Origin: Bacteroides sp. 519 | GTDB taxonomy: Bacteria > Bacteroidota > Bacteroidia > Bacteroidales > Bacteroidaceae | DNA length: 64,000 nt | Direction of reading: 5' to 3' | Assembly (NCBI RefSeq): GCF_010500955.1 | Contig: NZ_QVMJ01000007.1 | Span: 124,001-188,000 of the forward strand | Shown here: positions 17,329-25,530 of the stretch, piece by piece | Layout of the letters: every line of letters starts with the position of its first letter | How positions within the stretch are numbered: position 1 is the stretch's first letter | Notes under the pieces: generated by a model | Database searches by the model: none | The model's input: only the letters and a program-made list of their open reading frames with translations | Told to the model about the DNA's origin: nothing | Translations under genes and position numbers: made by a program

Positions 17329-17344
17329 CCTACCGATTGGTATG
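17329..17344. promoter_or_regulatory. TetR-type operator upstream of the efflux operon
   Basis: CCTACCGATTGGTATG agrees at 14 of 16 positions with the perfect palindrome at 19021-19036 in the tetR promoter. It is centred about 27 bp upstream of the tolC-like ATG, where a repressor would block the promoter. Confidence 0.7.
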
Positions 17345-17360
17345 TATATGGGTAAAAAAA

Positions 17361-17925
17361 TTAGGTTATTAAAATGTCATTATATAGCCCTTCCAGTTGT
17401 TTGCGAAGATATTTGACTGCATAATGCTTTCGGGATAACAACGTATTGACTGGAATATTCATGCTTAGAGCTACATCCTTTACTGGCAAACCATCCAATT
17501 CAGTCAGTTCAAAAGCCTCTCTTTGTTCCGAGGGTAATTCCGATAAAGCAGTTTCAAGTTCCTGCCATACCAACGAACGTAAGTATTCGGTTTCGGGTGT
17601 CGGGTTATCGTCGTTGAATAAAATTTCGGAAAAATCCTTCAATATATTACCTTCTTCATCGTAGCCGGAAACTGGGAATTCGTCTTCCTGCTTTTTTCTA
17701 TCTTTATTGATAATTGTATTTCGAGCCACACGATAGAGCCATGCAGAAACTTGCTCAATAGGACTGCTTGTACTTTCAATAGTTTTAACTAATTGATAAA
17801 ATACATCCTGCAATATATCTTCCGCATCTTCCTTATTGGAAACTCTTTTGCGGATAAATGATTTTAGCCGGTTGATGCTCTTTTACAAGTTTTTCAACAT
17901 TTTCTTGCCCAAGCTGTTTACTCAT
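17361..17925 (-). pseudogene. ECF sigma-70 factor with an early frameshift
   Basis: The start is ATG 17925, overlapping the stop of the upstream membrane-protein gene by 8 bp (ATGAGTAA). It reads MSKQLGQENVEKLVKEH, then hits a stop. Skipping one base after the His codon gives NRLKSFIRKRVSNKEDAED and continues into the frame 17813-17361 with region 2 (ILQDVFYQLVKT, then WLYRVARNTIINKDRKK) and region 4 (LPSEQREAFELTELDGL, VKDVALSMNIPVNTLLSRKH). With the single-base correction it is a full-length ECF factor of about 187 residues. Internal initiation at 17813 would lose part of region 2. It is either a decayed gene or a sequencing error. The coupled upstream gene encodes a small membrane protein that may act as its regulator. 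Confidence 0.8.
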
Positions 17926-18283
17926 TTTCTTTGTTTTGCTCCTGTTGTTTATCCATACCAAAATGTTCTCTGTTAAAAGGATGACCAAAGCCAAATCGCC
18001 GCCTTTTATTTATAAACTCTTCACGTTGTTCTGGTGTCATTTTCATCCATTTTTCATGAATTGGGTTTTCTCTCATTCCCCCACCCATCCTATTTCTACC
18101 AAAGCCAAAACGACCGAATAAGATACGTGCAAGAACAAGTAAACCTAAGGCTTGCCAAAAATTAATGGCTATCAAACCAAATATAGCAGGCATCAACCAA
18201 TTCCATAATAACATAACTATTGTGCTAAATGCTGCCGCTATTAACAGGAAGCCGACAGGCATTAAAAATCTCATTTTCTTCAT
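17918..18283 (-). CDS. Small membrane protein coupled to an ECF sigma gene
   Basis: 121 residues: two hydrophobic helices (about 7-29 and 32-56), then a basic Gly/Arg-rich segment and a charged tail (MTPEQREEFINKRRRFGFG and following). No named family recognised. The stop overlaps the ECF sigma start by 8 bp, so the pair is translationally coupled. A membrane helix pair with a cytosolic tail would suit an anti-sigma or sensor role, but this is inference from position only. Confidence 0.65.
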   Translation of the reverse strand: MKKMRFLMPVGFLLIAAAFSTIVMLLWNWLMPAIFGLIAINFWQALGLLVLARILFGRFGFGRNRMGGGMRENPIHEKWMKMTPEQREEFINKRRRFGFGHPFNREHFGMDKQQEQNKENE

Positions 18284-18416
18284 AACTAATTGTCATTTTA
18301 TAAAGCCGACTGTAATAGTGCTTGCAACCGACTTTGTGTTATTTTTAAGAGCTCTCTATTTATGAAGACAACTGAGGTCGAAAAAGATTTTATGAAAAAG
18401 GAGAAAAAGATATTTT

Positions 18417-19016
18417 TTATTTTTTGTTCGTTTTCAGCAAACTATATAGGTTATCCCAATCACGTTCCATTTCTTTGAGTAACATTGTGTTATCTTCCTT
18501 GGATATTGCCTGATCCATGACGATTCCATCACTTATTTTTAGAAAAAGATTTGCCAGTTCTTCGTTCTTAATATTGGTTTTAATTTCCTTATTTCTTTTA
18601 GCTGTTTCTATTATTTCTGCCCATGCCCAGCGTTCTTTCTTGCGTTGAGCCATATGTATTTCTAAGAAGTCCGGAATTCGTTTAGCAGCATCCGACAGAA
18701 AAATGAATATATTCATACCTCCGTTTTCTTCTATTTCGTCGAAATCATCCGGCTCTTGAAGTACATTTAAATAATGCTTATAAAATTCCTTCAAAGACAG
18801 TTTGGGGAATTTACTATAGTTAGCAATAATTGCATTGTTATAGAAATATTTCACAACCTCTTCAAATAGTTCATCCTTACTGCCATAGTAGTGATAGAAC
18901 GCACCTTTTGTCAAGCCGACTTCGTTTACAATGTCCCTAAGAGAAACTTCTTTATAAGAGTTCTTCAGAAACAGCTTTAATGCTGTTTGCAAAATTTGTT
19001 TTTTAGAATCTGTCAT
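18417..19016 (-). CDS. TetR/AcrR-family transcriptional regulator
   Basis: 199 residues from ATG 19016. The N-terminal helix-turn-helix is classic TetR (ILQTALKLFLKNSYKEVSLR, then VNEVGLTKGAFYHYYGSKDEL), followed by an all-helical ligand domain. An in-frame ATG at 19049 is rejected because it would place the -7 box and operator inside the gene. The perfect palindrome CATACC-N4-GGTATG ends the promoter 5 bp upstream of this start, and a near copy precedes the tolC-like gene. The protein therefore probably represses itself and the RND efflux operon and is released by a pump substrate. The distance to the operon (two genes) and same orientation are consistent. Confidence 0.88.
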   Translation of the reverse strand: MTDSKKQILQTALKLFLKNSYKEVSLRDIVNEVGLTKGAFYHYYGSKDELFEEVVKYFYNNAIIANYSKFPKLSLKEFYKHYLNVLQEPDDFDEIEENGGMNIFIFLSDAAKRIPDFLEIHMAQRKKERWAWAEIIETAKRNKEIKTNIKNEELANLFLKISDGIVMDQAISKEDNTMLLKEMERDWDNLYSLLKTNKK

Positions 19017-19020
19017 AACA

Positions 19021-19036
19021 CATACCGTTTGGTATG
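19021..19036. promoter_or_regulatory. TetR operator (perfect palindrome) at its own promoter
   Basis: CATACCGTTTGGTATG: 6-bp arms CATACC/GGTATG with a 4-bp spacer, lying between the -7 box and the tetR ATG, so a bound repressor would cover the transcription start. Confidence 0.75.
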
Positions 19037-19044
19037 CAAAGATA
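19037..19044 (-). promoter_or_regulatory. -7 box (TATCTTTG) of the tetR gene
   Basis: Minus-strand TATCTTTG matches TAnnTTTG and directly abuts the operator. The resulting leader is very short (about 15 nt or less). Confidence 0.6.
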
Positions 19045-19116
19045 GTCATTCCTTGTTAATAACAAATAAGTCAAGGTTATAATATGCCCTTTCGGGTATT
19101 TATTGAATAATACTCT

Positions 19117-19124
19117 TATATTTG
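19117..19124 (+). promoter_or_regulatory. -7 box (TATATTTG) of the nitroreductase gene
   Basis: Matches TAnnTTTG. The leader of about 85 nt contains two tandem 15-bp units (19154-19168 and 19169-19183, one mismatch). Confidence 0.5.
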
Positions 19125-19215
19125 TACCGAAAAAGTATCGAACACATGAGTTAGAACCTGGGAATCTTGAACCAGGGAATCTTGATAAGGTAAGAACCAA
19201 CTAAAAACTTAGAAT

Positions 19216-20013
19216 ATGTCTATTACAAAACAAATAAAAGAGCGCAAATCCGTACGCAGTTACACCGGAGAACCGTTAAGCGAAGAGCATGTTAATAGTA
19301 TAAACAAGTATATCGGCCAACTGAATGCCCCTTTCGGAACAAAGGCAAGAATACAGTTAATCAGGGCAAAGACAGGCGATCAACCGATTAAACTTGGAAC
19401 TTATGGAGTAATAAGTGGTGCGACAGACTTTTTGCTTCTTATTGGCGAAAAAGGCTTAATGCCCGAAGTTGGAGCAGGTTATATGTTCGAGCAGGTAGTT
19501 CTTTATTGCACCCAATTAGAACTTGGAACCTGCTGGCTTGGCGGAACATTGAAACGGAATGACTTTTTAAAACAAATTCAACTTTCCGAAGGCGAAGAAC
19601 TGATTGTTATTTCACCAGTCGGGTATAAAAGAGAAAAGAGGACACTTCTGGAATCCATAATGAGAGCAGGAGCAGGAAGTGACAAGCGTAAACCTTTTGG
19701 TTCACTTTTTTTCAATAATACCTTCGAAATTCCTTTAACTGAAACAGATGCCGGCAACTATAAAACTCCGCTGGAAATGCTGCGGCTTGCTCCATCAGCT
19801 AGCAATAAACAACCTTGGCGTGTTATGATGAAAGATAACGCTTTCCACTTCTACTACCATGTAGGACGGTTCTCGGCAAATGATATGGGGATTGCCCTCT
19901 GCCATTTCGAACTTACCTGCAATGAACTTCACTTAAAAGGACACTTTGAAAGAATACCTGAGGTATCCTCCTCAAATGATGTAGAATATGTAACTTCTTG
20001 GATAATAGAATAG
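19216..20013 (+). CDS. Nitroreductase family protein (TM1586-like double-domain type)
   Basis: 265 residues. Starts with the nitroreductase signature IKERKSVRSYTGEPLSEEHV, where the Arg/Ser pair contacts FMN phosphate. A central GATDFLLLIG and GAGYMFEQVVLYCTQLELGT (FMN/dimer region) and a late APSASNKQPWRVMM resemble both halves of the fold; the length fits the putative TM nitroreductases that carry the FMN site in a single elongated chain. Cytosolic flavin oxidoreductase using NAD(P)H; natural substrate unknown. Divergent from tetR, with an MmcQ/YjbR gene 19 bp downstream. Confidence 0.85.
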   Translation: MSITKQIKERKSVRSYTGEPLSEEHVNSINKYIGQLNAPFGTKARIQLIRAKTGDQPIKLGTYGVISGATDFLLLIGEKGLMPEVGAGYMFEQVVLYCTQLELGTCWLGGTLKRNDFLKQIQLSEGEELIVISPVGYKREKRTLLESIMRAGAGSDKRKPFGSLFFNNTFEIPLTETDAGNYKTPLEMLRLAPSASNKQPWRVMMKDNAFHFYYHVGRFSANDMGIALCHFELTCNELHLKGHFERIPEVSSSNDVEYVTSWIIE

Positions 20014-20032
20014 GTTTCTTTACAACAACAAG

Positions 20033-20407
20033 ATGAATATAGAAGAATTAAGAGAATATTGTCTTTCGTTAAAAGAGGCAACCGAATACATGCCATTTGA
20101 AGATGAATATCTTATTTTCAAGATATTCGATAAATGGTTTGCTATAATCCCACTAAACGACCCGGTATTGAAAATAACCGTGAAATGTGATTCTACAAAA
20201 GCCATCGACTTACGCGAACGCTATAATAGTGTAGAACCGGCTTGGCATTTTAACAAGAAATTCTGGAACAGTATCACGCTTAATAGCGATATGAACGACG
20301 AGACCGTAAAACATTGGATTCGTCACTCAATAAAAGAAGTACTAAAAAAACTCCCAAAGAGAGTACAATTGGAATATTTGGAAAACAATCCATTATCTCC
20401 AGAATGA
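20033..20407 (+). CDS. MmcQ/YjbR family protein
   Basis: 124 residues with the family pattern: MNIEELREYCLSLKEATEYM at the N terminus, FKIFDKWFAIIPL in the middle, a VKCDSTKAIDLRERY helix, and a YNSVEPAWHFNKKFWNSITL motif characteristic of YjbR. The fold resembles a CyaY-like DNA-binding domain; no function is established. It follows the nitroreductase by 19 bp and is probably co-transcribed. Confidence 0.9.
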   Translation: MNIEELREYCLSLKEATEYMPFEDEYLIFKIFDKWFAIIPLNDPVLKITVKCDSTKAIDLRERYNSVEPAWHFNKKFWNSITLNSDMNDETVKHWIRHSIKEVLKKLPKRVQLEYLENNPLSPE

Positions 20408-20424
20408 TACAACAACAAATCATC

Positions 20425-20432
20425 TATCTTTG
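20425..20432 (+). promoter_or_regulatory. -7 box (TATCTTTG) for the AraC-type gene
   Basis: TAnnTTTG consensus 28 bp upstream of the ATG at 20460. Confidence 0.5.
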
Positions 20433-20459
20433 CATCAATAAAACAATTCCCTGCAAAGT

Positions 20460-21336
20460 ATGAAGAAATATATAAAAGTACCCACCGCATTAATCAGCGA
20501 CACTACCTGCCAAAGTACGCTATTATTAGACGGCTGCTCTGTTATCGAATCCTGTGTTCATACGCTAAACGGAACGGGAACCATGTTTCTCGAAGAACAT
20601 CTCTTATTCCTTGTGCTTGAGGGACAATTTATTATGCACCACGGCAAACAGACATACGGTGAATAAGAACGAAATGATTTTATTAAAGAAGGCCACCTCG
20701 GTGAAGTATGAAAAAACCGGCGACCCGGACAATGATAATATATCCGAATGCATTATGTTCTGCCTGAAAGATAACCTGATTAAAGAGTTTCTCACTATGG
20801 CAAACGTAAAGATTCCCCGCACAGAAGAAGAGATAAAAACATCAGTCTACCCAATGGATGAATGTTTGATTGCCTTTGGCCGATCTCTCGACCCTTATTT
20901 TAAATGTCCCACATTGGTAGATCCTGGATTGCTCCGTCTTAAAATAATGGAACTATTGTATGACATATCCCTATCTAATAAAAATATGTTCATCCAGTTG
21001 CTTCAATTCAGGCAACCGGCACGTATGGATATCCGGAAAGTAGTAGAACAATACTACGCTACACCCGTTACCCTACCCGAACTGGCCTATCTTTCCGGAC
21101 GAAGTCTTTCCAGTTTCAAACGCGACTTTCAGTTACTATACAATATGCCTCCTGCCCGATGGATAAAAGAAAAACGATTGGAGAAGGCCAAGGAAATGAT
21201 TCAGAACACTGCAATACCTGTCAATGAAATAGGCTATTCTATGGGCTTTGAAAACATATCCCATTTTTCACGTATCTTCAAAGAATATTATGGTCAATCA
21301 CCAACCGACTATCGCCAACCTATTAATTTGGACTAA
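20460..21336 (+). pseudogene. AraC-family regulator with a frameshift near codon 65
   Basis: 20460-20666 encodes the N-terminal cupin start and stops after HHGKQTYGE. An overlapping frame then reads HTVNKNEMILLKKATSVKYE onward to 21336. A one-base change near 20655-20665 restores a protein of about 290 residues, the family norm. The C terminus has both AraC helix-turn-helix motifs (LPELAYLSGRSLSSFKRDFQ; VNEIGYSMGFENISHFSRIF) and ends in the usual YYGQSPTDYR. It is probably the local activator of the flavodoxin-like gene downstream. Either a pseudogene or a base error; the DNA-binding half could still be made from an internal start. Confidence 0.8.
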
Positions 21337-21387
21337 ATAGAACAAAACTTTGAGCCATACAGTAAATTCTATGGGTGAGATATACTT

Positions 21388-21395
21388 TAATTTTG
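21388..21395 (+). promoter_or_regulatory. -7 box (TAATTTTG) of the flavodoxin-like gene
   Basis: TAnnTTTG consensus 29 bp upstream of the ATG at 21424. Confidence 0.5.
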
Positions 21396-21423
21396 CATCG
21401 AACAAATTATCAAAGATAAACGT

Positions 21424-21978
21424 ATGGACAAGAAAAGAATTTTAGTCATTACAGGAAGCCCAAGAAAGAATGGCAATAGTGATTTATTGGCAGAAGCCTT
21501 TATCGAAGGAGCCTTACAGGCAGGGCACATAGTCGATCGTTTCGATAGCGGCCGGAAGAAAGTAAAAGGTTGTATAGCCTGCGACAAATGCTTTACCCGT
21601 GGAACAGCATGTGCAGTAAAAGATGATTTTGATGAAGTAGCTCCTCTGATAGCACAAGCTGATACGCTGGTATTTAGTTCGCCACTATACTATTTTTCTT
21701 TTCCGGCACAGATAAAGAGCGCTATTGACCGACTTTATTCCTTCATTTCAAGCCCTGAACCTCTAAAAATAAAAGAAACTGTTTTGCTGGCCTGTGGAGG
21801 AACATCAGATCTTACCGACTTTGAAGGCATGACCAAAGTATATGAAAAAACAGCTTCCTACTTAACTTCGGAAGACCGTGGGCAATTACTCGTTCCCGAA
21901 GTTTATGATAAAGGCGAAATAAACGTCAAAGGACAAGACTATCTTAAATCGGCCAAAGAACTTGGGCTTGCAATGTAA
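21424..21978 (+). CDS. Flavodoxin family NAD(P)H-dependent oxidoreductase (iron-sulfur flavoprotein-like)
   Basis: 184 residues. The FMN-phosphate loop is ITGSPRKNGNSDLL at residues 9-22; GCIACDKCFTRGTACAVKDD (about 49-68) has the Cys spacing of iron-sulfur flavoprotein/NADPH-dependent FMN reductases; FSSPLYYFSFPAQIKSAIDR is the flavin-contacting segment of this family. Cytosolic, probably reducing quinones or nitro compounds. It is transcribed after the AraC gene, the usual arrangement for an inducible redox enzyme. Confidence 0.88.
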   Translation: MDKKRILVITGSPRKNGNSDLLAEAFIEGALQAGHIVDRFDSGRKKVKGCIACDKCFTRGTACAVKDDFDEVAPLIAQADTLVFSSPLYYFSFPAQIKSAIDRLYSFISSPEPLKIKETVLLACGGTSDLTDFEGMTKVYEKTASYLTSEDRGQLLVPEVYDKGEINVKGQDYLKSAKELGLAM

Positions 21979-22058
21979 GTAAGTGAAATTAAGGGAAAGG
22001 GATGCACTTCTCCTTTCTCCTTAAAATCACTATCTTTGGCAAAAATAAAACTACAGCC

Positions 22059-23195
22059 ATGGCAGAACCCTTTAAAAACATGTACAACGAGCAGTTTCTC
22101 GATCTATTCACGAAAGACTTAAAGCTCGTTATACCCAACTTAGACACCCGTGCATTTATGTCTCAGGTAATGGATAAGGAATGGGAAAACAGAGAACTCA
22201 AACAACGTACCGTACACATTGCAACAGTGCTCAAAAGCTTTCTGCCGACAGATTACAAAGATGCAATCGCCAAAATACTTGAACTGTTAGATTGTATAGA
22301 ACCCCGATATCCTCATTGCTCCAAGATAGACGACACAAAGTTTGGCTTACTATTAGAGTATGGAGGGGTTTTGGATAGTTACATAGAACAATACGGGCTG
22401 GGCGATTACGAAACCTCTGTTAAAGCAATAGAGAGAATCACCCAGTTCACAAGCTGCGAATTTGTAACCCATCCATTTATTGTTAAATATCCCGACGCCA
22501 TGATGGCGCAAATGCTGGCTTGGTCGAAGCACGAACATTGGGGAGTAAGGCGGCTTGCATCCGAAGGTTGCCGCCCGCGCCTGCCCTGGGCAATGGCCAT
22601 ACCAAGTCTAAAGGCAAACCCGGCACCCATCATTCCTATATTGGAAAATCTCAAGAACGATCCGGCACGATTTGTGCGGTTGAGTGTTGCCAACAACTTG
22701 AATGATATTGCCAAAGACAATCCTGAAGTAGTGATTGATTTGGTAAAAAGATGGCAAGGAGAGTCGGAAGAAGTTGATTGGATTATTAAACACGGCTGCC
22801 GGACACTCCTTAAACAAGGCAACCCAGAAGTGATGGAACTATTTGGCTTGGGTTCTGCCAAGAATATACACATAGAGAACTTCCAGATTGCAACCCCCGA
22901 AGTGAAAGTGGGCAACTCGTTGGAGTTTAGTTTCAACCTGTTGAATAAAAGCAACAAGGAAGCTAAGATAAGACTCGAATATGGTTTGTACTACCAGAAG
23001 GCGAACGGTACATTATCGAAAAAAGTTTGTAAAATTAGTGAGAAATCCTATGCAGCAAATTCAACCACATGTATCACCCGGAAACACTCTTTCAAGGTAG
23101 TAACCACTCGGAAACTTCACCCTGGGCTTCATCAAGTGGCTATTATAATCAATGGAAAAGAATTTGATAAGTATGATTTTGAACTGGTAGAATGA
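22059..23195 (+). CDS. DNA alkylation repair protein (AlkD/HEAT-like)
   Basis: 378 residues from ATG 22059 (an upstream in-frame ATG at 22002 adds residues not typical of the family). The first 280 residues are helical repeats of AlkD type, with the hallmark LAWSKHEHWGVRRLASEGCR segment and a following PRLPWAMAIPSLK. AlkD-like enzymes excise alkylated bases (3-methyladenine, 7-methylguanine). The last 100 residues form a beta-rich Ig-like extension seen in longer members of the family. The next gene overlaps its stop by 4 bp. Confidence 0.88.
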   Translation: MAEPFKNMYNEQFLDLFTKDLKLVIPNLDTRAFMSQVMDKEWENRELKQRTVHIATVLKSFLPTDYKDAIAKILELLDCIEPRYPHCSKIDDTKFGLLLEYGGVLDSYIEQYGLGDYETSVKAIERITQFTSCEFVTHPFIVKYPDAMMAQMLAWSKHEHWGVRRLASEGCRPRLPWAMAIPSLKANPAPIIPILENLKNDPARFVRLSVANNLNDIAKDNPEVVIDLVKRWQGESEEVDWIIKHGCRTLLKQGNPEVMELFGLGSAKNIHIENFQIATPEVKVGNSLEFSFNLLNKSNKEAKIRLEYGLYYQKANGTLSKKVCKISEKSYAANSTTCITRKHSFKVVTTRKLHPGLHQVAIIINGKEFDKYDFELVE

Positions 23196-23734
23196 AAGAA
23201 TTGTTTGCAAAATGCATCTCGCATGATAGTGGTATAAAAGGACGAATAGGCGGTAATCCTCCACAATTAATTGGAGAACAGATACCCGATGAATATATGT
23301 TTTATGCTACATTAGTTCATCCCGAAAAAGAGAATATTATGCTTACCATTTTGATTCACAATAATTTTGAAACCCTCATAGAAAACAATATTTATCCTTC
23401 AATAGCTGTGAAAGTTATAGAACATAAATATTCCGAAATGGGAAGCAATACACATAAAGCTATTACAAACTTGCCTGTAAATTCAATTAGCGATTATAAA
23501 GAGATACAGGATAATGATTTTCAGTTTATAAAAGTGGGGGGCGAACCACGTTTCATTCAATATAAAGATTATTATTATGAGGAACTGGAAAGAAATGGTT
23601 ATTCTTTTTTTTTACAAATAGATGAAGAGGGGTATAGGCAAGATATGGAATATGTATTTATGTATGGTGCTTTGTATCTGTATAAACATAATGTAACAGG
23701 AAAAATAATCGCTGGTTTCTGGCAATATTCTTAA
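23192..23734 (+). CDS. Hypothetical protein, possibly DUF1963/YwqG-like
   Basis: 180 residues, translationally coupled (4-bp overlap) to the DNA alkylation repair gene. The pattern of an early GGNPPQLIGEQIPDEYMFYA, a mid-chain VGGEPRFIQYKDYYYEEL and a late FFLQIDEEGYRQDMEYVFMY then GALYLYKHNVTG recalls the DUF1963 family of cytosolic proteins, but no invariant motif makes this certain. No signal peptide or membrane helix. Function unknown. Confidence 0.55.
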   Translation: MKELFAKCISHDSGIKGRIGGNPPQLIGEQIPDEYMFYATLVHPEKENIMLTILIHNNFETLIENNIYPSIAVKVIEHKYSEMGSNTHKAITNLPVNSISDYKEIQDNDFQFIKVGGEPRFIQYKDYYYEELERNGYSFFLQIDEEGYRQDMEYVFMYGALYLYKHNVTGKIIAGFWQYS

Positions 23735-23792
23735 TCTGGATTATTCCATAAGTTTGGTTCAAATCAGAGGGGGAAAATGCTCCCCTTTGCTG

Positions 23793-23942
23793 GGCAGGGC
23801 TGTTCTAATATTTTAACCGCAGAGTTTCGCGGATTAACGCGGAGTTTTTAATTTCTATGCAGCATTGAATCTTAAACTCTGCGTACTCTGCGTACTCTGC
23901 GGTTAAAAAAGAATTGTTAAATCAGAACTTAACAGCCCTGCC
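23793..23942. repeat. Nested palindromic element, 150 bp, MITE-like
   Basis: Outer arms GGCAGGGCTGTT (23793-23804) and AACAGCCCTGCC (23931-23942) are perfect 12-bp inverted repeats. Inner arms TTTTAACCGCAGAGT (23811-23825) and ACTCTGCGGTTAAAA (23894-23908) are perfect 15-bp inverted repeats. Between them are GCGGA- and CTGCGTA-type words. No ORF. Such elements are scattered in Bacteroidota genomes and behave like miniature inverted-repeat elements. Confidence 0.65.
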
Positions 23943-24051
23943 TTTGCAGGTCCATATATTCACCCCAAAAACACAATTGATAATCAACCAACTGCAGTAC
24001 CACCGTTTTTTAAACACTGATACAAAAGTACCACCATTTTTTCAAGCTTGA

Positions 24052-24149
24052 GAAAAAAGTATCACGCGGGTGGTACAAAAGTATCACCACTAAGATACTT
24101 TTGTATCACAAGCGTGGCACTTTTGTACCACAGGCATGATACAAAAACG
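24052..24149. repeat. Five-unit palindromic array, 22-bp period (core TACaaaaGTA)
   Basis: Core starts at 24052, 24074, 24096, 24118 and 24140, exactly 22 bp apart. Cores are TACAAAAGTA or its complement TACTTTTGTA, with decayed end copies. Most are followed by TCAC or CCAC, and the 12-bp spacers differ. An off-register copy (TACAAAAGTA) lies at 24021. See the arrays at 27596, 27731 and 35026. Confidence 0.8.
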
Positions 24150-24153
24150 AAAG

Positions 24154-24735
24154 TCACAGGGATATCGTTCTGTCAATTTTATCTAGTAGTTGAAACCCGA
24201 CATATCGTTGTTCTTCAGGCACCTTTATGCCTTTCAACTTTTCAGGAAATTGGTAACGATAATAACAATCCCAATAGCTACCAACTCGTGAGTGTATTCG
24301 ATTATAAAACGCTGGATTTTGTTGAATAAATAAAACTAAATTCGACTTATTAATTCTTTCAAAATGTTTATTTATGTCTATCAATATTTCAATTACATAT
24401 TCGCCTATTATTCTCATTACATACGGAATTGTCCATTCTTTATCAGAACTAATAATATTCAAGATTGCTTTTTGGCGGATATAACCATCACTGTGCCTAG
24501 AAAAAATACAATTTAAAATCTCTTTTTCTGTCTGTGTGAATTTTGAGTCATTCAAGGAATAAGGTGGTCTATAGTAAATTCGTGAGGGAATATCAATTAT
24601 TCCCTCTCCAACTACAGCTTTTTCAAACCCTTTTGTTGAATGCATTGTTTCTATATCAAACTTTGTCAACAAAGATTTTATTTCTTCTCGGATTTCTAAT
24701 GGAAATGCCTCTTGTATTACTGCTATTTCTGTCAT
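24154..24735 (-). CDS. Hypothetical protein
   Basis: 193 residues, no signal peptide or membrane helix, mostly helical with an acidic N-terminal half. Central RHSDGYIRQKAILNIISSDK resembles a HEAT-like repeat turn and the C-terminal FIQQNPAFYNRIHSRVGSYW segment is Tyr/Arg-rich. No family recognised. It is transcribed towards the array at 24052-24149, and its stop lies 4 bp from the array edge. Confidence 0.6.
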   Translation of the reverse strand: MTEIAVIQEAFPLEIREEIKSLLTKFDIETMHSTKGFEKAVVGEGIIDIPSRIYYRPPYSLNDSKFTQTEKEILNCIFSRHSDGYIRQKAILNIISSDKEWTIPYVMRIIGEYVIEILIDINKHFERINKSNLVLFIQQNPAFYNRIHSRVGSYWDCYYRYQFPEKLKGIKVPEEQRYVGFQLLDKIDRTISL

Positions 24736-24872
24736 TTGCTTCTTTTTTAATATCTGAAATCCTTAACCCTTCAAATAAGTAAAGCCATCCATGCCCTACT
24801 TATTATATGATTGATGGGTAAATATACAAAACTTCCACTTACAGAAATATGTATTCCTGTAAAATAAGTCAG

Positions 24873-24880
24873 TATATTTG
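24873..24880 (+). promoter_or_regulatory. -7 box (TATATTTG) for the DJ-1/AraC pair
   Basis: TAnnTTTG consensus 46 bp upstream of the ATG at 24926. Confidence 0.5.
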
Positions 24881-24925
24881 CAATTCGATTTACAAGGATG
24901 AATTAATATTATAAACAGAAACAAA

Positions 24926-25525
24926 ATGAACAAAAAAGAAGTAATATTTGTACTCTTAAACGAGTTTGCCGATTGGGAAGGAGCCTATATTTCTACCTGT
25001 CTGAATATAGGTGTTAAACCTGGAGGCCCCATTAAATACACAGTAAAAACAATGGCCCTCACAAAGGAGCCCGTCATGTCCATTGGCGGATTCAAAGTGT
25101 TACCCGATTATAGTTTGAATGATATGCCAACAGACTATGCCGGACTGGTATTGATTGGCGGTATGCATTGGTTCTCGCCCGAAGCTGCGCAAATTGTTCC
25201 GCTCGTAGAGAAAGCTGTTAAAGAGAACAAACTGGTTGCCGGAATATGCAATGCCTCGGTATTTCTCGGAGCATGTGGTATCCTTAACAATGTGAAGCAC
25301 ACAAGCAACGGATTGGATTATCTGAAACAGTTTGCCGGAGAAAAATACACTGGCGAAACTAATTATATCAACAAACAAGCAGTGAGAGACGGCAACATTG
25401 TTACTGCCAACGGAACTGCTCCATTAGATTTCTGCCGTGAAATTTTGTATGTATTAGATGCAGATACCCCCGAAATTATAGAAGAAAGCTATCAATATTA
25501 CACCAATGGGCTTTCGCCGAGATAA
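24926..25525 (+). CDS. DJ-1/PfpI (class I glutamine amidotransferase-like) protein
   Basis: 199 residues with the DJ-1/PfpI fold: strand VIFVLLNEFADWEGAY at the start, LIGGMHW in the middle and the nucleophile elbow AGICNAS with Cys108, followed by GACGIL. Members act as chaperones, glyoxalases or amidases; this one cannot be assigned. It is immediately followed (5 bp) by an AraC regulator, a pairing typical of GlxA-like systems, and by two VOC genes, so a carbonyl or glyoxal detoxification unit is plausible. Confidence 0.87.
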   Translation: MNKKEVIFVLLNEFADWEGAYISTCLNIGVKPGGPIKYTVKTMALTKEPVMSIGGFKVLPDYSLNDMPTDYAGLVLIGGMHWFSPEAAQIVPLVEKAVKENKLVAGICNASVFLGACGILNNVKHTSNGLDYLKQFAGEKYTGETNYINKQAVRDGNIVTANGTAPLDFCREILYVLDADTPEIIEESYQYYTNGLSPR

Positions 25526-25530
25526 TATGT

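Noticed and set aside
19017..19049. Upstream ATG start of the TetR gene
   Set aside because: It would place the -7 box and the operator inside the coding region; ATG 19016 fits the family N terminus.
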